From contig NZ_JAGINO010000003.1 in assembly GCF_017876115.1 (NCBI RefSeq), positions 62,001-126,000 of the forward strand: a DNA stretch of 64,000 bases, in the 5' to 3' direction. Within the stretch, counting starts at the first letter, position 1. Each line of letters starts with the position of its first letter. Source of the DNA: Azospirillum picis (GTDB lineage Bacteria; Pseudomonadota; Alphaproteobacteria; Azospirillales; Azospirillaceae). Shown piece after piece: positions 19,199 to 27,586 of the stretch. The position numbers were made by a program, and so were the translations under genes. The notes beneath the pieces are model-generated. The model worked only from the letters and a program-made list of their open reading frames with translations. It had not been told where the DNA came from and did not search any database.

Positions 19199-19441
19199 TC
19201 ATCCGCCCCGGCGGATGCGGTAGACGAAAACCGTCTGGTGGATTTCGTCCGGCAGCATCTCGTGCGACAGCAGCTCGTTCTCGGTCGTGTTGCAGAAATG
19301 CCGGAAGTCGATGACCGAAGCCGGATCGGTCGCATAGACCACCAGTTCCTCGCCCAGGCTCATGCCGTTCAGCAGCGCCCTGGTGCGCAGGATCGGCAAC
19401 GGGCAATGCAGCCCTTTCACGTCAAGCTCTTTGGCCGGCAC
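19199..19441 (-). CDS. tusA: TusA/SirA-family sulfur carrier protein
   Basis: The 80-residue protein has the diagnostic CPLP motif (CPxP) early in the chain, after ELDVKGLH, and the ATDPASVIDFRHFC segment typical of TusA. The active cysteine carries persulfide sulfur for tRNA thiolation, molybdenum-cofactor enzymes or other acceptors. The start is a GTG at 19441 with GGAG eight bases upstream; no ATG gives a family-length protein. It is the first gene of a probable operon with the DUF2478-DUF364 fusion and DUF1244, not with a tusBCD set, so its acceptor may be local. Confidence 0.86.
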   Translation of the reverse strand: MPAKELDVKGLHCPLPILRTRALLNGMSLGEELVVYATDPASVIDFRHFCNTTENELLSHEMLPDEIHQTVFVYRIRRGG

Positions 19442-19609
19442 CGTGCCCGCTCCATGCTGATTAAGAGGCAAAACCCTACTTCCGGCATGACTGTAGCGGG
19501 TTCGGCCTGCCATCTCCACAGCGCCGGGCGGGTCGGTGGGCCGCGACTTTTGCAGGAGAAGCCTGTTGTACGCCGCAACGGAGTAAAACCTGACGAAAGG
19601 ACGGCTGTC

Positions 19610-20605
19610 ATGGCGAAGCGGCTTGACGACAAGGTGGTGGTCATCACGGGCGCGTCCAGCGGCATCGGCCGGGCGACTGCCCTGGAGTTCGCCCGCCAGG
19701 GAGCGGCGGTGGTCCTGGCCGCACGCCGCATGGCCCCGCTTCACGAAGTGGCGGAGGAGTGCGTCGAGGCCGGCGGCCGGGCCATGGTGGTGCCGACCGA
19801 CGTCAACGACCAGCATGCCATGAAGCAGCTTGCCGACCGGGCGATCGACGCCTTCGGAGGCATCGACATCTGGGTGAACAACGCCGGCGTCATCGCGTTC
19901 GGCCGGTTCGAGGACATCCCGGACGAGGTGTTCGAGCAGGTGGTGCGCACCGACCTGTTCGGCACGGTCCATGGCTGCCGCGCCGTGCTGCCGCATTTCC
20001 TCGACCGCGGCGAGGGCATCATCATCAACACCGCGTCGATGGTGTCCAACATCGGCCAGCGCTATGCCACCCCATACACCGCGGCCAAGTTCGCCGTTCG
20101 CGGCTTCACCGAGTCGCTGCGGCAGGAACTGGTCGACGAGCCGGGCATCCATGTCTGCATGGTGATGCCGGCCTCGATCGACACGCCGCTGTGGCAGCAC
20201 GCCGCCAACTACACCGGCCGCGCCGTCAAGCCGCTGAACCCGATCCATCCGCCGGAGCAGGTCGCCTCTGCCATCCTGTCCCTCGCCCGCACTCCGCAGC
20301 GGGAGATGTTCGTCGGAACCGAGGGCCGACTGGCCGCCGTCGGCAACGCCATGGCCCCCCAGTTGACCGAACGCGCGCTCGCCCACACCATCGAGCGCGA
20401 CATGTTCACCAACCGGTCGGCCGCACCGACGTCGGGCGGGGTGATGCAGCCGATGCCCGAATACCAGGGGGCCAGTGGCGGGTGGATCGAGCCGAAGCCG
20501 AAGCGGCCCTTCTCCTGGACCAATTTGACCCTGTTCCTGCTGCCGGTGCTGCTGGCCAGCCGCCCGTTGGCCAGCCGTTCGGCGGGGAGGCGGCACGCGT
20601 GGTGA
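19610..20605 (+). CDS. SDR family oxidoreductase with C-terminal hydrophobic tail
   Basis: This 331-residue short-chain dehydrogenase has the cofactor motif TGASSGIG at the N-terminus, NNAG, and the catalytic Ser-Tyr-Lys set (Y in TPYTAAKF). After the Rossmann domain (about 1-250) comes a 60-residue tail ending in a hydrophobic stretch (LFLLPVLL) that may contact the membrane. The ATG at 19610 has AAAGGA nine bases upstream. The substrate is unknown. The gene at 35363-36355 encodes a paralogue with the same architecture, including the shared AANYTG motif. It diverges from tusA. Confidence 0.85.
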   Translation: MAKRLDDKVVVITGASSGIGRATALEFARQGAAVVLAARRMAPLHEVAEECVEAGGRAMVVPTDVNDQHAMKQLADRAIDAFGGIDIWVNNAGVIAFGRFEDIPDEVFEQVVRTDLFGTVHGCRAVLPHFLDRGEGIIINTASMVSNIGQRYATPYTAAKFAVRGFTESLRQELVDEPGIHVCMVMPASIDTPLWQHAANYTGRAVKPLNPIHPPEQVASAILSLARTPQREMFVGTEGRLAAVGNAMAPQLTERALAHTIERDMFTNRSAAPTSGGVMQPMPEYQGASGGWIEPKPKRPFSWTNLTLFLLPVLLASRPLASRSAGRRHAW

Positions 20606-20627
20606 GCCTGCGCACCGCCCCCTGAGG

Positions 20628-21227
20628 TCAGGCCGCCTTCTTCTTGCCCGCGCCGATCTTCGGCTCCTCACCCTTCAGCAGGCGGCGGATGTTGGCCTCG
20701 TGGCGGATGAAGACCAGGACGGCGATGAACAGGCAGAGGCCGCCGACCAACGGGCCGCCGAAATACCAGCCCGTCAGCGGGCTGAGCGCGACCGCGACCA
20801 GCGCCGACAGCGACGAGATGCGGAACAGCGCCGCGGTCAGCAGCCAGGTCAGGCAGGCCAGCAGGCCGGCCGGCCAGCACACCGCCAGCAGCACGCCGAT
20901 GGCGGTGGCGACGCCCTTGCCGCCGTTGAAGCGCAGCCAGACCGGGAAGGTGTGCCCCAGCATGGCGCCGCCGGCGGCGAAGACTGCGGCCTCCGGCCCG
21001 GCCCACCACAAGGCCAGCAGGGCGGCGATGGCGCCCTTGCCGCTGTCGAGCAGCAGGGTCGCCAGCGCCAGCGGCTTGTTGCCGGTGCGCAGCACGTTGG
21101 TGGCGCCGATGTTGCCCGAGCCGATCTGGCGGATGTCGCCGAGCCCCGCGAGGCGCGTCAGCACCAGCCCGAAGGGAACGGAGCCGAGCAGGTAGCCCAG
21201 CAGGGCTGACAGAAGGAAGGTCGCCAA
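20628..21227 (-). CDS. plsY: Glycerol-3-phosphate acyltransferase PlsY
   Basis: The 199-residue membrane protein transfers an acyl group from acyl-phosphate to glycerol 3-phosphate, the first step of phospholipid synthesis. Conserved motifs are GSVPFG, GSGNIGATNVLR and NGGKGVATAIG. Five hydrophobic helices and a lysine-rich C-terminus are visible. Translation starts at a TTG (21227) with GGAGG nine bases upstream inside the end of the preceding gene. It is the third gene of the operon pyrB, pyrC-like, plsY, with only four bases between the last two. Confidence 0.93.
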   Translation of the reverse strand: MATFLLSALLGYLLGSVPFGLVLTRLAGLGDIRQIGSGNIGATNVLRTGNKPLALATLLLDSGKGAIAALLALWWAGPEAAVFAAGGAMLGHTFPVWLRFNGGKGVATAIGVLLAVCWPAGLLACLTWLLTAALFRISSLSALVAVALSPLTGWYFGGPLVGGLCLFIAVLVFIRHEANIRRLLKGEEPKIGAGKKKAA

Positions 21228-21231
21228 CGGG

Positions 21232-22527
21232 TCAGCCCTCCGCCTGCCACACGGTGCGGCCGTCGACGATGGTGCGCAGCGGCCGTCCCTGGACCGGGCG
21301 GTTCTCGAAAGGCGAGTTCTTCGACTTCGACTGGAAGCGCGTGACGTCGATCTGCCAGGGCGTATCGACGTCGAACGCCACGAGATCCGCCGGGCCTCCC
21401 TTGGCGATGCGGCCGACCGGCAGGTCGAGGATGCCCGCCGGCTTGGAGGTGACGCAGGCCAGAGCCTTCAGCAGGGGCATCTTGCCCTTGTGGACCAGTT
21501 CCAGCACCAGCGGGAACAGGGTTTCCAGGCCGATCACGCCACAGGCGGCCTGCGCGAAGGGCAGTCGCTTCTGGTCCTGGTCCTGCGGCACATGGTCCGA
21601 CGCGATGGCGTCGATGGTGCCGTCGGCCAGACCCTCGACGATCGCCCGGCGGTCCATCTCGCCGCGCAGCGGCGGCGCCACCTTGGCGTAGGTGCGGTAG
21701 TCGCCGACGTCGGTTTCGGTCAGGGCGAAATAATGCGGGGCGGTGTCGCAGGTGACGCGCAGTCCACGCGCCTTGGCGCGGCGGATGAGCTCCACCGATT
21801 CGCCGGTGGTGACGTGGGCGAAGTGCAGACGCCCGCCGGTCAGCTCGACCAGGCGCAGGTCGCGCTCGATCATGATGATCTCGGCTTCGCGCGGGATGCC
21901 GACGAGACCGAGCCGGGTGGCGATCTCGCCGGAGTTCATCATGCCGCCGGAGGCCAGCGACGGCTCCTCGGGGTGCTGGACGATCAGCTTGTCGAAGGTC
22001 TTGGCGTAGCCGAGCGCCCGGCGCATGGTCTTGGCGCTGGCGATCGCCTTGGTGCCGTCGGTGAAGGCGACCGCACCGGCGCGGGCGAGCAGGCCCATCT
22101 CGGTGATCTCGTTGCCGTTCGTGCCGCGGGTGGCGGCGGCGTAGGCGAACACCTTGACCAGCTTCACCTCGCGGGCGCGGCGGGCGACGAACTCAAGGCC
22201 GGCCACCTCGTCCAGGACCGGGGACGTGTTGGGCAGCAGCGCCATGGCGGTGATGCCGCCGGCCGCCGCCGCCCGCGACGCGCTCTTGATCGTGTCCTTT
22301 TCCTCTTCGCCGGGCTCGCCGATCAGCACGCGTATGTCGACGAGGCCGGGCGCCAGGCAGAGGCCGGCCAGGTCGACCACCTCCGCGCCCTCGGGCAGCG
22401 ATCCGGAGAACAGCCCCGGGCCGAAGTCGGCGATGGTTTCGCCGTCGGTCAGCAGGTCGGCCTGCTGGTCCAGGCCGGTCGCCGGGTCGAGCAGGCGGGC
22501 GTTGCGGTAGACGACACGGGCGTTCAT
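21232..22527 (-). CDS. pyrC: Dihydroorotase-like protein, probably non-catalytic (PyrC'/PyrX type)
   Basis: The 431-residue protein is clearly in the dihydroorotase/amidohydrolase family (SDHVPQD near the end, HFAHVTT in the middle). The zinc-binding HxH after the first beta-strand is missing: the site reads [10 protein letters not shown], with R66 and L68 where DxHVHLREPG is expected. The later Asp-Asp-Gly is also altered (FTDGTK). Known inactive homologues support the structure of aspartate carbamoyltransferase, and here the gene overlaps pyrB by four bases (ATGA), which fits that role. A catalytic dihydroorotase would then be encoded elsewhere. Many annotations would simply say pyrC. Confidence 0.85.
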   Translation of the reverse strand: MNARVVYRNARLLDPATGLDQQADLLTDGETIADFGPGLFSGSLPEGAEVVDLAGLCLAPGLVDIRVLIGEPGEEEKDTIKSASRAAAAGGITAMALLPNTSPVLDEVAGLEFVARRAREVKLVKVFAYAAATRGTNGNEITEMGLLARAGAVAFTDGTKAIASAKTMRRALGYAKTFDKLIVQHPEEPSLASGGMMNSGEIATRLGLVGIPREAEIIMIERDLRLVELTGGRLHFAHVTTGESVELIRRAKARGLRVTCDTAPHYFALTETDVGDYRTYAKVAPPLRGEMDRRAIVEGLADGTIDAIASDHVPQDQDQKRLPFAQAACGVIGLETLFPLVLELVHKGKMPLLKALACVTSKPAGILDLPVGRIAKGGPADLVAFDVDTPWQIDVTRFQSKSKNSPFENRPVQGRPLRTIVDGRTVWQAEG

Positions 22528-23501
22528 CGGGCGGCTCCCGCATTGTCGGACTGGCGGCGTTCACGGGTCAGGAGGTCGAGCACGGCCATGCGGACCGCGA
22601 CGCCGAGTTCCACCTGGTCGAGGATCATCGAGCGCTTGAGGTCGTCGGCGACCTCGGAGTCGATCTCCACACCGCGGTTCATCGGGCCGGGATGCATGAT
22701 GACGGCATCCGGCTTGGCAAGCTCCAGCTTCTCGTAATCGAGGCCGTAGAAATAGAAGTACTCGCGCGTGGACGGCACATACTGGCCGCTCATCCGCTCG
22801 GTCTGCAGGCGCAGCATCATCACCACGTCGGCGTCGCGCAGGCCGGTCTTCATCGAGTGGTGGACCTCGACGCCGAGCCGTTCGATCTGCGATGGCAGCA
22901 GCGTCGGCGGCGCCACGCAGCGCACCCGGGCGCCCATGGCGTTCAGCAGGTGGATGTTGGAGCGCGCCACCCGGCTGTGCAGGATGTCGCCGCAGATCGC
23001 CACGATCAGCCCATCGAGCCGGCCGAGTCGTCGGCGGATCGCCAGGGCGTCGAGCAGCGCCTGGGTCGGGTGTTCGTGATGGCCGTCCCCGGCATTGATG
23101 ACCGAGCAGTTGACCTTGTCGGCCAGCAGCTTGACCGCTCCCGAATCGGCGTGCCGCACCACCAGCGCATCGAGGTGCATGGCGTTCAGCGTCATCGCCG
23201 TGTCGATCAGGGTCTCGCCCTTCTTCACCGAACTGCTGTCGGTCGACATGTTGATGACGTCGGCCCCCAGCCGCTTGCCGGCCAGCTCGAAGCTGGTGCG
23301 GGTGCGGGTGGAGTTCTCGAAGAACAGGTTCACCTGCGTGCGGCCGTCCAACAGGCTGGACTTCTTCACGGGGCGCCGGTTCTGCTCGACATAGCCGTCG
23401 GCGAGGTCGAGGATCTGGGTGATCTCGCCGGCCCGCAGCCCCTCGATTCCGAGGAGATGACGGTGCGGGAAGACCGTGTCGGGGGACGGGTTCGCGCTCA
23501 T
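22524..23501 (-). CDS. pyrB: Aspartate carbamoyltransferase catalytic subunit
   Basis: The 325-residue enzyme condenses carbamoyl phosphate with aspartate in pyrimidine synthesis. The carbamoyl-phosphate motif [11 protein letters not shown] and the later HPTQALLDA and MHPGPMNRG motifs are intact. It leads the operon pyrB, pyrC-like, plsY and overlaps the next gene by four bases. No regulatory pyrI is adjacent, consistent with complexes built with a PyrC-like partner. I see no attenuator upstream, where only about 80 bases separate it from the LysR gene. Confidence 0.95.
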   Translation of the reverse strand: MSANPSPDTVFPHRHLLGIEGLRAGEITQILDLADGYVEQNRRPVKKSSLLDGRTQVNLFFENSTRTRTSFELAGKRLGADVINMSTDSSSVKKGETLIDTAMTLNAMHLDALVVRHADSGAVKLLADKVNCSVINAGDGHHEHPTQALLDALAIRRRLGRLDGLIVAICGDILHSRVARSNIHLLNAMGARVRCVAPPTLLPSQIERLGVEVHHSMKTGLRDADVVMMLRLQTERMSGQYVPSTREYFYFYGLDYEKLELAKPDAVIMHPGPMNRGVEIDSEVADDLKRSMILDQVELGVAVRMAVLDLLTRERRQSDNAGAAR

Positions 23502-23580
23502 GGCCGCGGACTATAGGAGCGGTCCCTGGCGCCCGCAAGCCGTTCACGTCGCGCGCCGCCGGCACGTGGCGCAGCCCGCT

Positions 23581-24468
23581 TCAGGTGCTTTCCGCCTCCT
23601 CGAACAGCCAGTCGCGGAAGGCCTTCACCTTGGGCCGGGAAAAGTAATGAGGGGGCGCCACGACGTAGTAGGCGAGGCTGCCGGGAAGCCGCACGTCGAA
23701 CAGGCGCACCAGGCGTCCGGCGGCGATGTCGTCGGCCACCAGGACGCCGCGTGCCAGCGCGATCCCATGGCCGTTGATCGCGGCCTGCAGGGTGAAGGAC
23801 GAGTCGTCGAAACGCAGCCCGCGGTCTGTGTCGACCCCTTCGGTTCCCGCCGCCCGGCACCAGACTGCCCAGGAAATGTTGTAGTCGTCGTGCAGCAGCG
23901 TGTGATTGCAGAGATCCTCCGGACAGACGAGCGGGTGGTCGCCGGTCAGCAGCGACGGGTGGCCGACCGGGTAGATGTCCTCCGTCAGCAGCCGCTCGAC
24001 CCGCAGGTCGGGCCACAGCCCGTTTCCGAAGCGGATCGCCAGGTCGACGTCGTGGCGGGCGAAGTCCACGACCTGCGCCGTGCTGTGGACACGCACATCC
24101 ATCTCGGGATGGCGCTTCTGGAACCGCATCAGCCGCGGCACCAGCCACTTGGAGGCGAAGCTGGGCATGGTCGAGATGGTCAGCGTGCCGCTGCTGTCGG
24201 CGCGGATCAGCCGGTCGGTCGCCTGGGACAGCGTGTCCATGGCTTCGCGCACCGGCGGCAGATAGTTCTGCCCGGCCTCGGTCAGGGCCAGCGCCCGGTT
24301 CATTCGGCGAAACAGGGGTAATCCGAGCCACTCTTCCAGCGCCTTGATCTGGTGGCTCACGGCAGCCTGGGTGACATGCAGCTCGTCGGCCGCCTTGGTG
24401 AAGGACAAGTGGCGTGCGGCGGCTTCGAAAGCGCGGAGCGCATTCAGGGGAGGCAGGCGGCGGGACAT
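23581..24468 (-). CDS. LysR-family transcriptional regulator, GcvA type
   Basis: The 295-residue protein has an N-terminal winged helix (LNALRAFEAAARHLSFTKAA, then VTQAAVSHQIKALEEWLG) and a C-terminal LysR substrate-binding domain. The helix-turn-helix sequence and the FASKWLVPRL segment are typical of the GcvA/AmpR-like group. No glycine-cleavage genes are nearby, so the target is not clear. The divergent gene is a DUF1127 protein followed by two GFA genes; LysR regulators often control the divergent unit, so these are the best candidates. Confidence 0.88.
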   Translation of the reverse strand: MSRRLPPLNALRAFEAAARHLSFTKAADELHVTQAAVSHQIKALEEWLGLPLFRRMNRALALTEAGQNYLPPVREAMDTLSQATDRLIRADSSGTLTISTMPSFASKWLVPRLMRFQKRHPEMDVRVHSTAQVVDFARHDVDLAIRFGNGLWPDLRVERLLTEDIYPVGHPSLLTGDHPLVCPEDLCNHTLLHDDYNISWAVWCRAAGTEGVDTDRGLRFDDSSFTLQAAINGHGIALARGVLVADDIAAGRLVRLFDVRLPGSLAYYVVAPPHYFSRPKVKAFRDWLFEEAEST

Positions 24469-24648
24469 CGCGGCGGCATCGTCGGGGCTGTTTTCGGATT
24501 AGGAATGCTAATCGATCCTATGAGAAAGCGTCGTTTGTCGGCAAGCACCGTCTGACCCATTCTCTGTTGCGGAAACGATCACTGCACCATTGCAACGGGA
24601 GCGGCGAGGCACATGCCCCATTCCCCTCATCCAGATGGAGGCCGAATC

Positions 24649-24879
24649 ATGGCACATGGGACGAACCAGACGATGACCCGGTCGAACGCGGCGCGGCGCG
24701 ACAGCATCCCGGGGATCGGCGAGCGGCTGGTCATGCTGTTCGACCGGCTGGCGACCTGGAGCGAGCGCAGGCGCCAGCGCCGGGCGCTGGAGGCTCTGCC
24801 CGACCACCTGCTGGCCGATATCGGCATCTCGCGCGCCGATGCGGCGACCGAAGCGGAAAAGCCCTTCTGGCGGGGGTGA
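24649..24879 (+). CDS. DUF1127 family small protein
   Basis: The 76-residue protein carries the DUF1127 core near its C-terminus: RRRQRRALEALPDHLLADIGISRADA. This Arg-rich helix followed by L-x-D-I-G-I is diagnostic. Small DUF1127 proteins in alphaproteobacteria are linked to RNA binding and to phosphate or carbon metabolism. The ATG at 24649 has GGAGG eight bases upstream, which decides it over an ATG at 24613. It lies three bases before the first GFA gene, so the two are probably co-transcribed. Confidence 0.85.
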   Translation: MAHGTNQTMTRSNAARRDSIPGIGERLVMLFDRLATWSERRRQRRALEALPDHLLADIGISRADAATEAEKPFWRG

Positions 24880-24882
24880 GGC

Positions 24883-25341
24883 ATGACCGGGCAGGAAGCA
24901 GGGCAGGATGGCGGCACCGCGACGGTTCGGACCGGCGGCTGCCTCTGCGGCGGCGTCCGCTATGCACTCGACGCGGAGCCGGAGCCGATCTCCATCTGCC
25001 ATTGCGGGCAATGCAGGCGCCAGCACAGCCACGTCGGCGCCTACACCGGCCTGCCTCGCGCGGCCCTGCGCATTCTCAGCCAGGACACGCTGACCTGGTA
25101 CGTTTCGTCCAGCCACGCACGCCGCGGATTCTGTGGGCGTTGCGGCGCCGGCTTGTTCTGGGAGGCGCTGGACCAGGCGGCTGGCGGTGAACCGCGGATC
25201 ACTGTCACCGCCGGCAGCCTGGACGATCCCGACGGCCTGCGGGTGGATCGCCACATCTTCGTGGACAGGAAGGCTTCCTATTACGACATCGGAGGGGATG
25301 GCGTCGAACGCCGGACCAGCACGGGGGAGATTTCCGGATGA
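24883..25341 (+). CDS. GFA/CENP-V family zinc-binding protein, copy 1
   Basis: The 152-residue protein has the cysteine ligands of the glutathione-dependent formaldehyde-activating (GFA) fold: GGCLCGGVRY, CHCGQCRR and GFCGRCG. Members bind zinc and are thought to bind glutathione adducts, though formaldehyde-activating activity is disputed for the family. It overlaps the next gene by four bases (ATGA) and follows the DUF1127 gene by three bases. With copy 2 it forms a tandem duplication of diverged genes. Confidence 0.85.
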   Translation: MTGQEAGQDGGTATVRTGGCLCGGVRYALDAEPEPISICHCGQCRRQHSHVGAYTGLPRAALRILSQDTLTWYVSSSHARRGFCGRCGAGLFWEALDQAAGGEPRITVTAGSLDDPDGLRVDRHIFVDRKASYYDIGGDGVERRTSTGEISG

Positions 25342-25757
25342 GCGAAGGCGCGAAGGCGAACGGATTGGCCGGCGGCTGCCTGTGCGGCGGCGTGCGCTTC
25401 CTGGCGGCGGAACGGCCCGATGGGGTCATCACCTGCCATTGCGGGCAGTGCCGCCGCTTCCATGGGCATTTCGGGGCCTACGTCACCGTTCCGCGCGACA
25501 CCGTCTTCTTCGATGCCGACGGGACGCTGGCCTGGTACCGCTCCTCCGATTTCGCCGAGCGGGGATTCTGCAGCCGGTGCGGTTCGTCGCTGTTCTGGAA
25601 GGGCGATGCCAGCGACCAGATCGAGATCGCCGCCGGCAGCCTCGACCAGCCCACCGGCCTGGTCACGCTGAAGCACGGCTATGTCGCCGACAAGGCCGAT
25701 TACTACGAGATCCGCGACGGGCTGGAGCAGGCGCCCGGCTCGACCGAAGCCGTGTAG
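25338..25757 (+). CDS. GFA/CENP-V family zinc-binding protein, copy 2
   Basis: The 139-residue protein has the same cysteine pattern as its neighbour: GGCLCGGVRF, CHCGQCRR and GFCSRCG. The order of conserved blocks (WY...SS, RGFC, ITVTAGSLD or IEIAAGSLD) is shared, so the pair arose by duplication, but the sequences have diverged widely. Start ATG at 25338 sits inside the stop of copy 1. The substrate is unknown. Confidence 0.85.
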   Translation: MSEGAKANGLAGGCLCGGVRFLAAERPDGVITCHCGQCRRFHGHFGAYVTVPRDTVFFDADGTLAWYRSSDFAERGFCSRCGSSLFWKGDASDQIEIAAGSLDQPTGLVTLKHGYVADKADYYEIRDGLEQAPGSTEAV

Positions 25758-25785
25758 GCCCTGAGGCTGGCCACCTCGGTGCATC

Positions 25786-26583
25786 TTACCCCATCAGCAG
25801 ACTGTCGTCGCTGATCTCCAGGCCGCCGCGCTGCCGGGCGAACAGCGCCAGCAGATGCGGCACGTCCAGTCCGGCGCGCTCGTCGCCGGCGACGTCCAGC
25901 ACGACGCGCCCTTCGTGCAGCATCAGCGTGCGGTCACCGTAATCCAGCGCCTGCCGCATCGAATGGGTGACCATCAGCGTGGTCAGCCGGTTGTCGCGAA
26001 CGATGCGCCGCGTCAGGTCCAGCACGAAGTCGGCGGTCGCGGGATCGAGCGCGGCCGTATGCTCGTCTAGCAGCAGGATCCTGGAGCCCGCCAGCGTCGC
26101 CATCAGCAGGCTGACCGCCTGCCGCTGACCACCCGACAGCAGCCCCATCCGGTCATGCAGCCTGTTCTCCAGCCCCAGCCCGAGCGCGGCGATGCGGTCG
26201 CGGAACCCGTTGCGGCGGTCGCCTCCGAGTGCCAGGGCCAAACCGCGGCGGCGGCCGCGCGCGGCGGCCAAGGCCATGTTCTCCTCGATGGTGAGGGCGG
26301 CACAGCTTCCGGCCATCGGGTCCTGGAAGACGCGGGCGACCAGCCCGGCCCGTCGCGGCGTGTCCCACCGCGTAACATCGGTTCCATCGATGGAGATGCG
26401 GCCCGTCTCGGCCAGGACGTCGCCGGCGAGCGAGCCGAGGAAGGTCGACTTGCCGGCGCCGTTGGAGCCGATGACGGTGACGAACTGTCCTTCCGGGATC
26501 GTCAGGCCGATGCCGCGGAGCGCGTGCTTTTCCAGCGGCGTGCCGCGGCCGAAGGTGACGTGGATATCGTCGACGACGATCAT
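25786..26583 (-). CDS. ABC transporter ATP-binding protein (TrpZ-like)
   Basis: The 265-residue ATPase has Walker A GSNGAGKST, the signature LSGGQRQ and Walker B ILLLDEHTAALDP, followed by the switch histidine in THSM. Hydrophobic-amino-acid or ABC_sub_bind-type importers have this short form. It overlaps the permease gene by four bases and is the last of three genes for one importer. The membrane-bound complex would import the ligand of the binding protein at 27587-28567. Confidence 0.92.
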   Translation of the reverse strand: MIVVDDIHVTFGRGTPLEKHALRGIGLTIPEGQFVTVIGSNGAGKSTFLGSLAGDVLAETGRISIDGTDVTRWDTPRRAGLVARVFQDPMAGSCAALTIEENMALAAARGRRRGLALALGGDRRNGFRDRIAALGLGLENRLHDRMGLLSGGQRQAVSLLMATLAGSRILLLDEHTAALDPATADFVLDLTRRIVRDNRLTTLMVTHSMRQALDYGDRTLMLHEGRVVLDVAGDERAGLDVPHLLALFARQRGGLEISDDSLLMG

Positions 26584-27488
26584 TTGGCGGTTCCCGTGCT
26601 GCGGGCGGTGCCGCGGGCGGCCTTCGCCTTGAGGCGCGGCAGGATCAGTGCGACGGCGACCAGCACCGCGGTGACCAGGTTGAGGTCGGATGCCTGGAGG
26701 CCGATGGCGTCCGCCGACAGCGCCACCTGCACGGCGAGGCGGTAGAGGATCGATCCGGCGACGCAGCCGACCAGCGCCAGCACCAGGGCGCGCGACGGCA
26801 GCACCGTCTCGCCGACGATGACCGCCGCCAGCCCGACGACGATGGTGCCGATGCCGGTGGTGACATCGGCAAAGCCGTTGGTCTGGGCAAACAGGGCGCC
26901 GGCAAGGCCGGCCAGCCCGTTCGACAGCGCGATGCCGGCATAGATGTGGGCGTCGGTGTTCACCCCCTGGGCCCTCGCCATGCGCGCGTTCACCCCGGTC
27001 GCCCGCATCGCCAGGCCGAACTCGCTGGCGAGGAAGCGCGCCAGCACCAGGACCACCACCGCGACGACCAGCCCGACGACCAGCGGCCGGACGATGTGGT
27101 CCGGCACGCCGAGCCCGTAGAAGGGCGTCAGCACCGTATCCTGCATCAGCAGCGCGACGTTGGGCCGTCCCATCACCCGCAGGTTCACCGAGAAGAGAGC
27201 GATCATCGTCAGGATGCTCGCCAGCAGGTGCAGGATCTTGAATCGGACGTTCAGGGTCGCCGTCACCAATCCGGCCGCCGCCCCGGCCAGCCCGGCCGCC
27301 AGGGTCGCCAGCCACGGGTTCAGGCCGGCGATCAGCAGCACGGCACAGACGGCGGCGCCCAGCGGAAAGCTGCCGTCGACCGTCAGGTCCGGGAAGTCGA
27401 GGATGCGGAAGGACAGATAGACGCCGACGGCGACCAGCGCATAGACGAGGCCGATCTCGACGGCGCCGAAGAAGGCGATTTCGGTCAT
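26580..27488 (-). CDS. ABC transporter permease (TrpY-like)
   Basis: The 302-residue membrane protein starts at MTEIAFFGAVEIGLVYALVA, typical for branched-chain-like permeases of the BPD_transp_2 fold. About eight hydrophobic helices are visible, with the conserved GIALSNGLAGLAGALFAQ segment near the middle. It sits between the binding-protein gene and the ATPase gene and overlaps the latter by four bases. Further in-frame upstream codons to 27563 cover a hairpin and are not likely coding. Confidence 0.92.
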   Translation of the reverse strand: MTEIAFFGAVEIGLVYALVAVGVYLSFRILDFPDLTVDGSFPLGAAVCAVLLIAGLNPWLATLAAGLAGAAAGLVTATLNVRFKILHLLASILTMIALFSVNLRVMGRPNVALLMQDTVLTPFYGLGVPDHIVRPLVVGLVVAVVVLVLARFLASEFGLAMRATGVNARMARAQGVNTDAHIYAGIALSNGLAGLAGALFAQTNGFADVTTGIGTIVVGLAAVIVGETVLPSRALVLALVGCVAGSILYRLAVQVALSADAIGLQASDLNLVTAVLVAVALILPRLKAKAARGTARSTGTAK

Positions 27489-27530
27489 GGAGGGTGCTTT
27501 TGCAGGGCTGCGTATCGGGATGATCGGCCG

Positions 27531-27573
27531 TCCCCATGCCCCGTCCGGCCCGATGGCTGGCAAGGCATGGGGA
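27531..27573 (-). other. Intercistronic hairpin between binding protein and permease
   Basis: Ten-base perfect arms (27531-27540 and 27564-27573, tccccatgcc type) lie just after the binding-protein gene. Hairpins at this position often protect the upstream mRNA and lower downstream expression, giving more binding protein than permease. Confidence 0.5.
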
Positions 27574-27586
27574 GTGCGCCTTAGCC

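Noticed and set aside
19199..20671. Long minus-strand frame opposite the SDR gene
   Set aside because: Only its last 80 codons are real (tusA, GTG start at 19441). The rest is antisense to the SDR and shows no family motif.
21232..22527. Frameshift as the cause of the missing HxH in the pyrC-like gene
   Set aside because: The frame is intact over the full family length and flanking motifs are in register, so the loss is by substitution.
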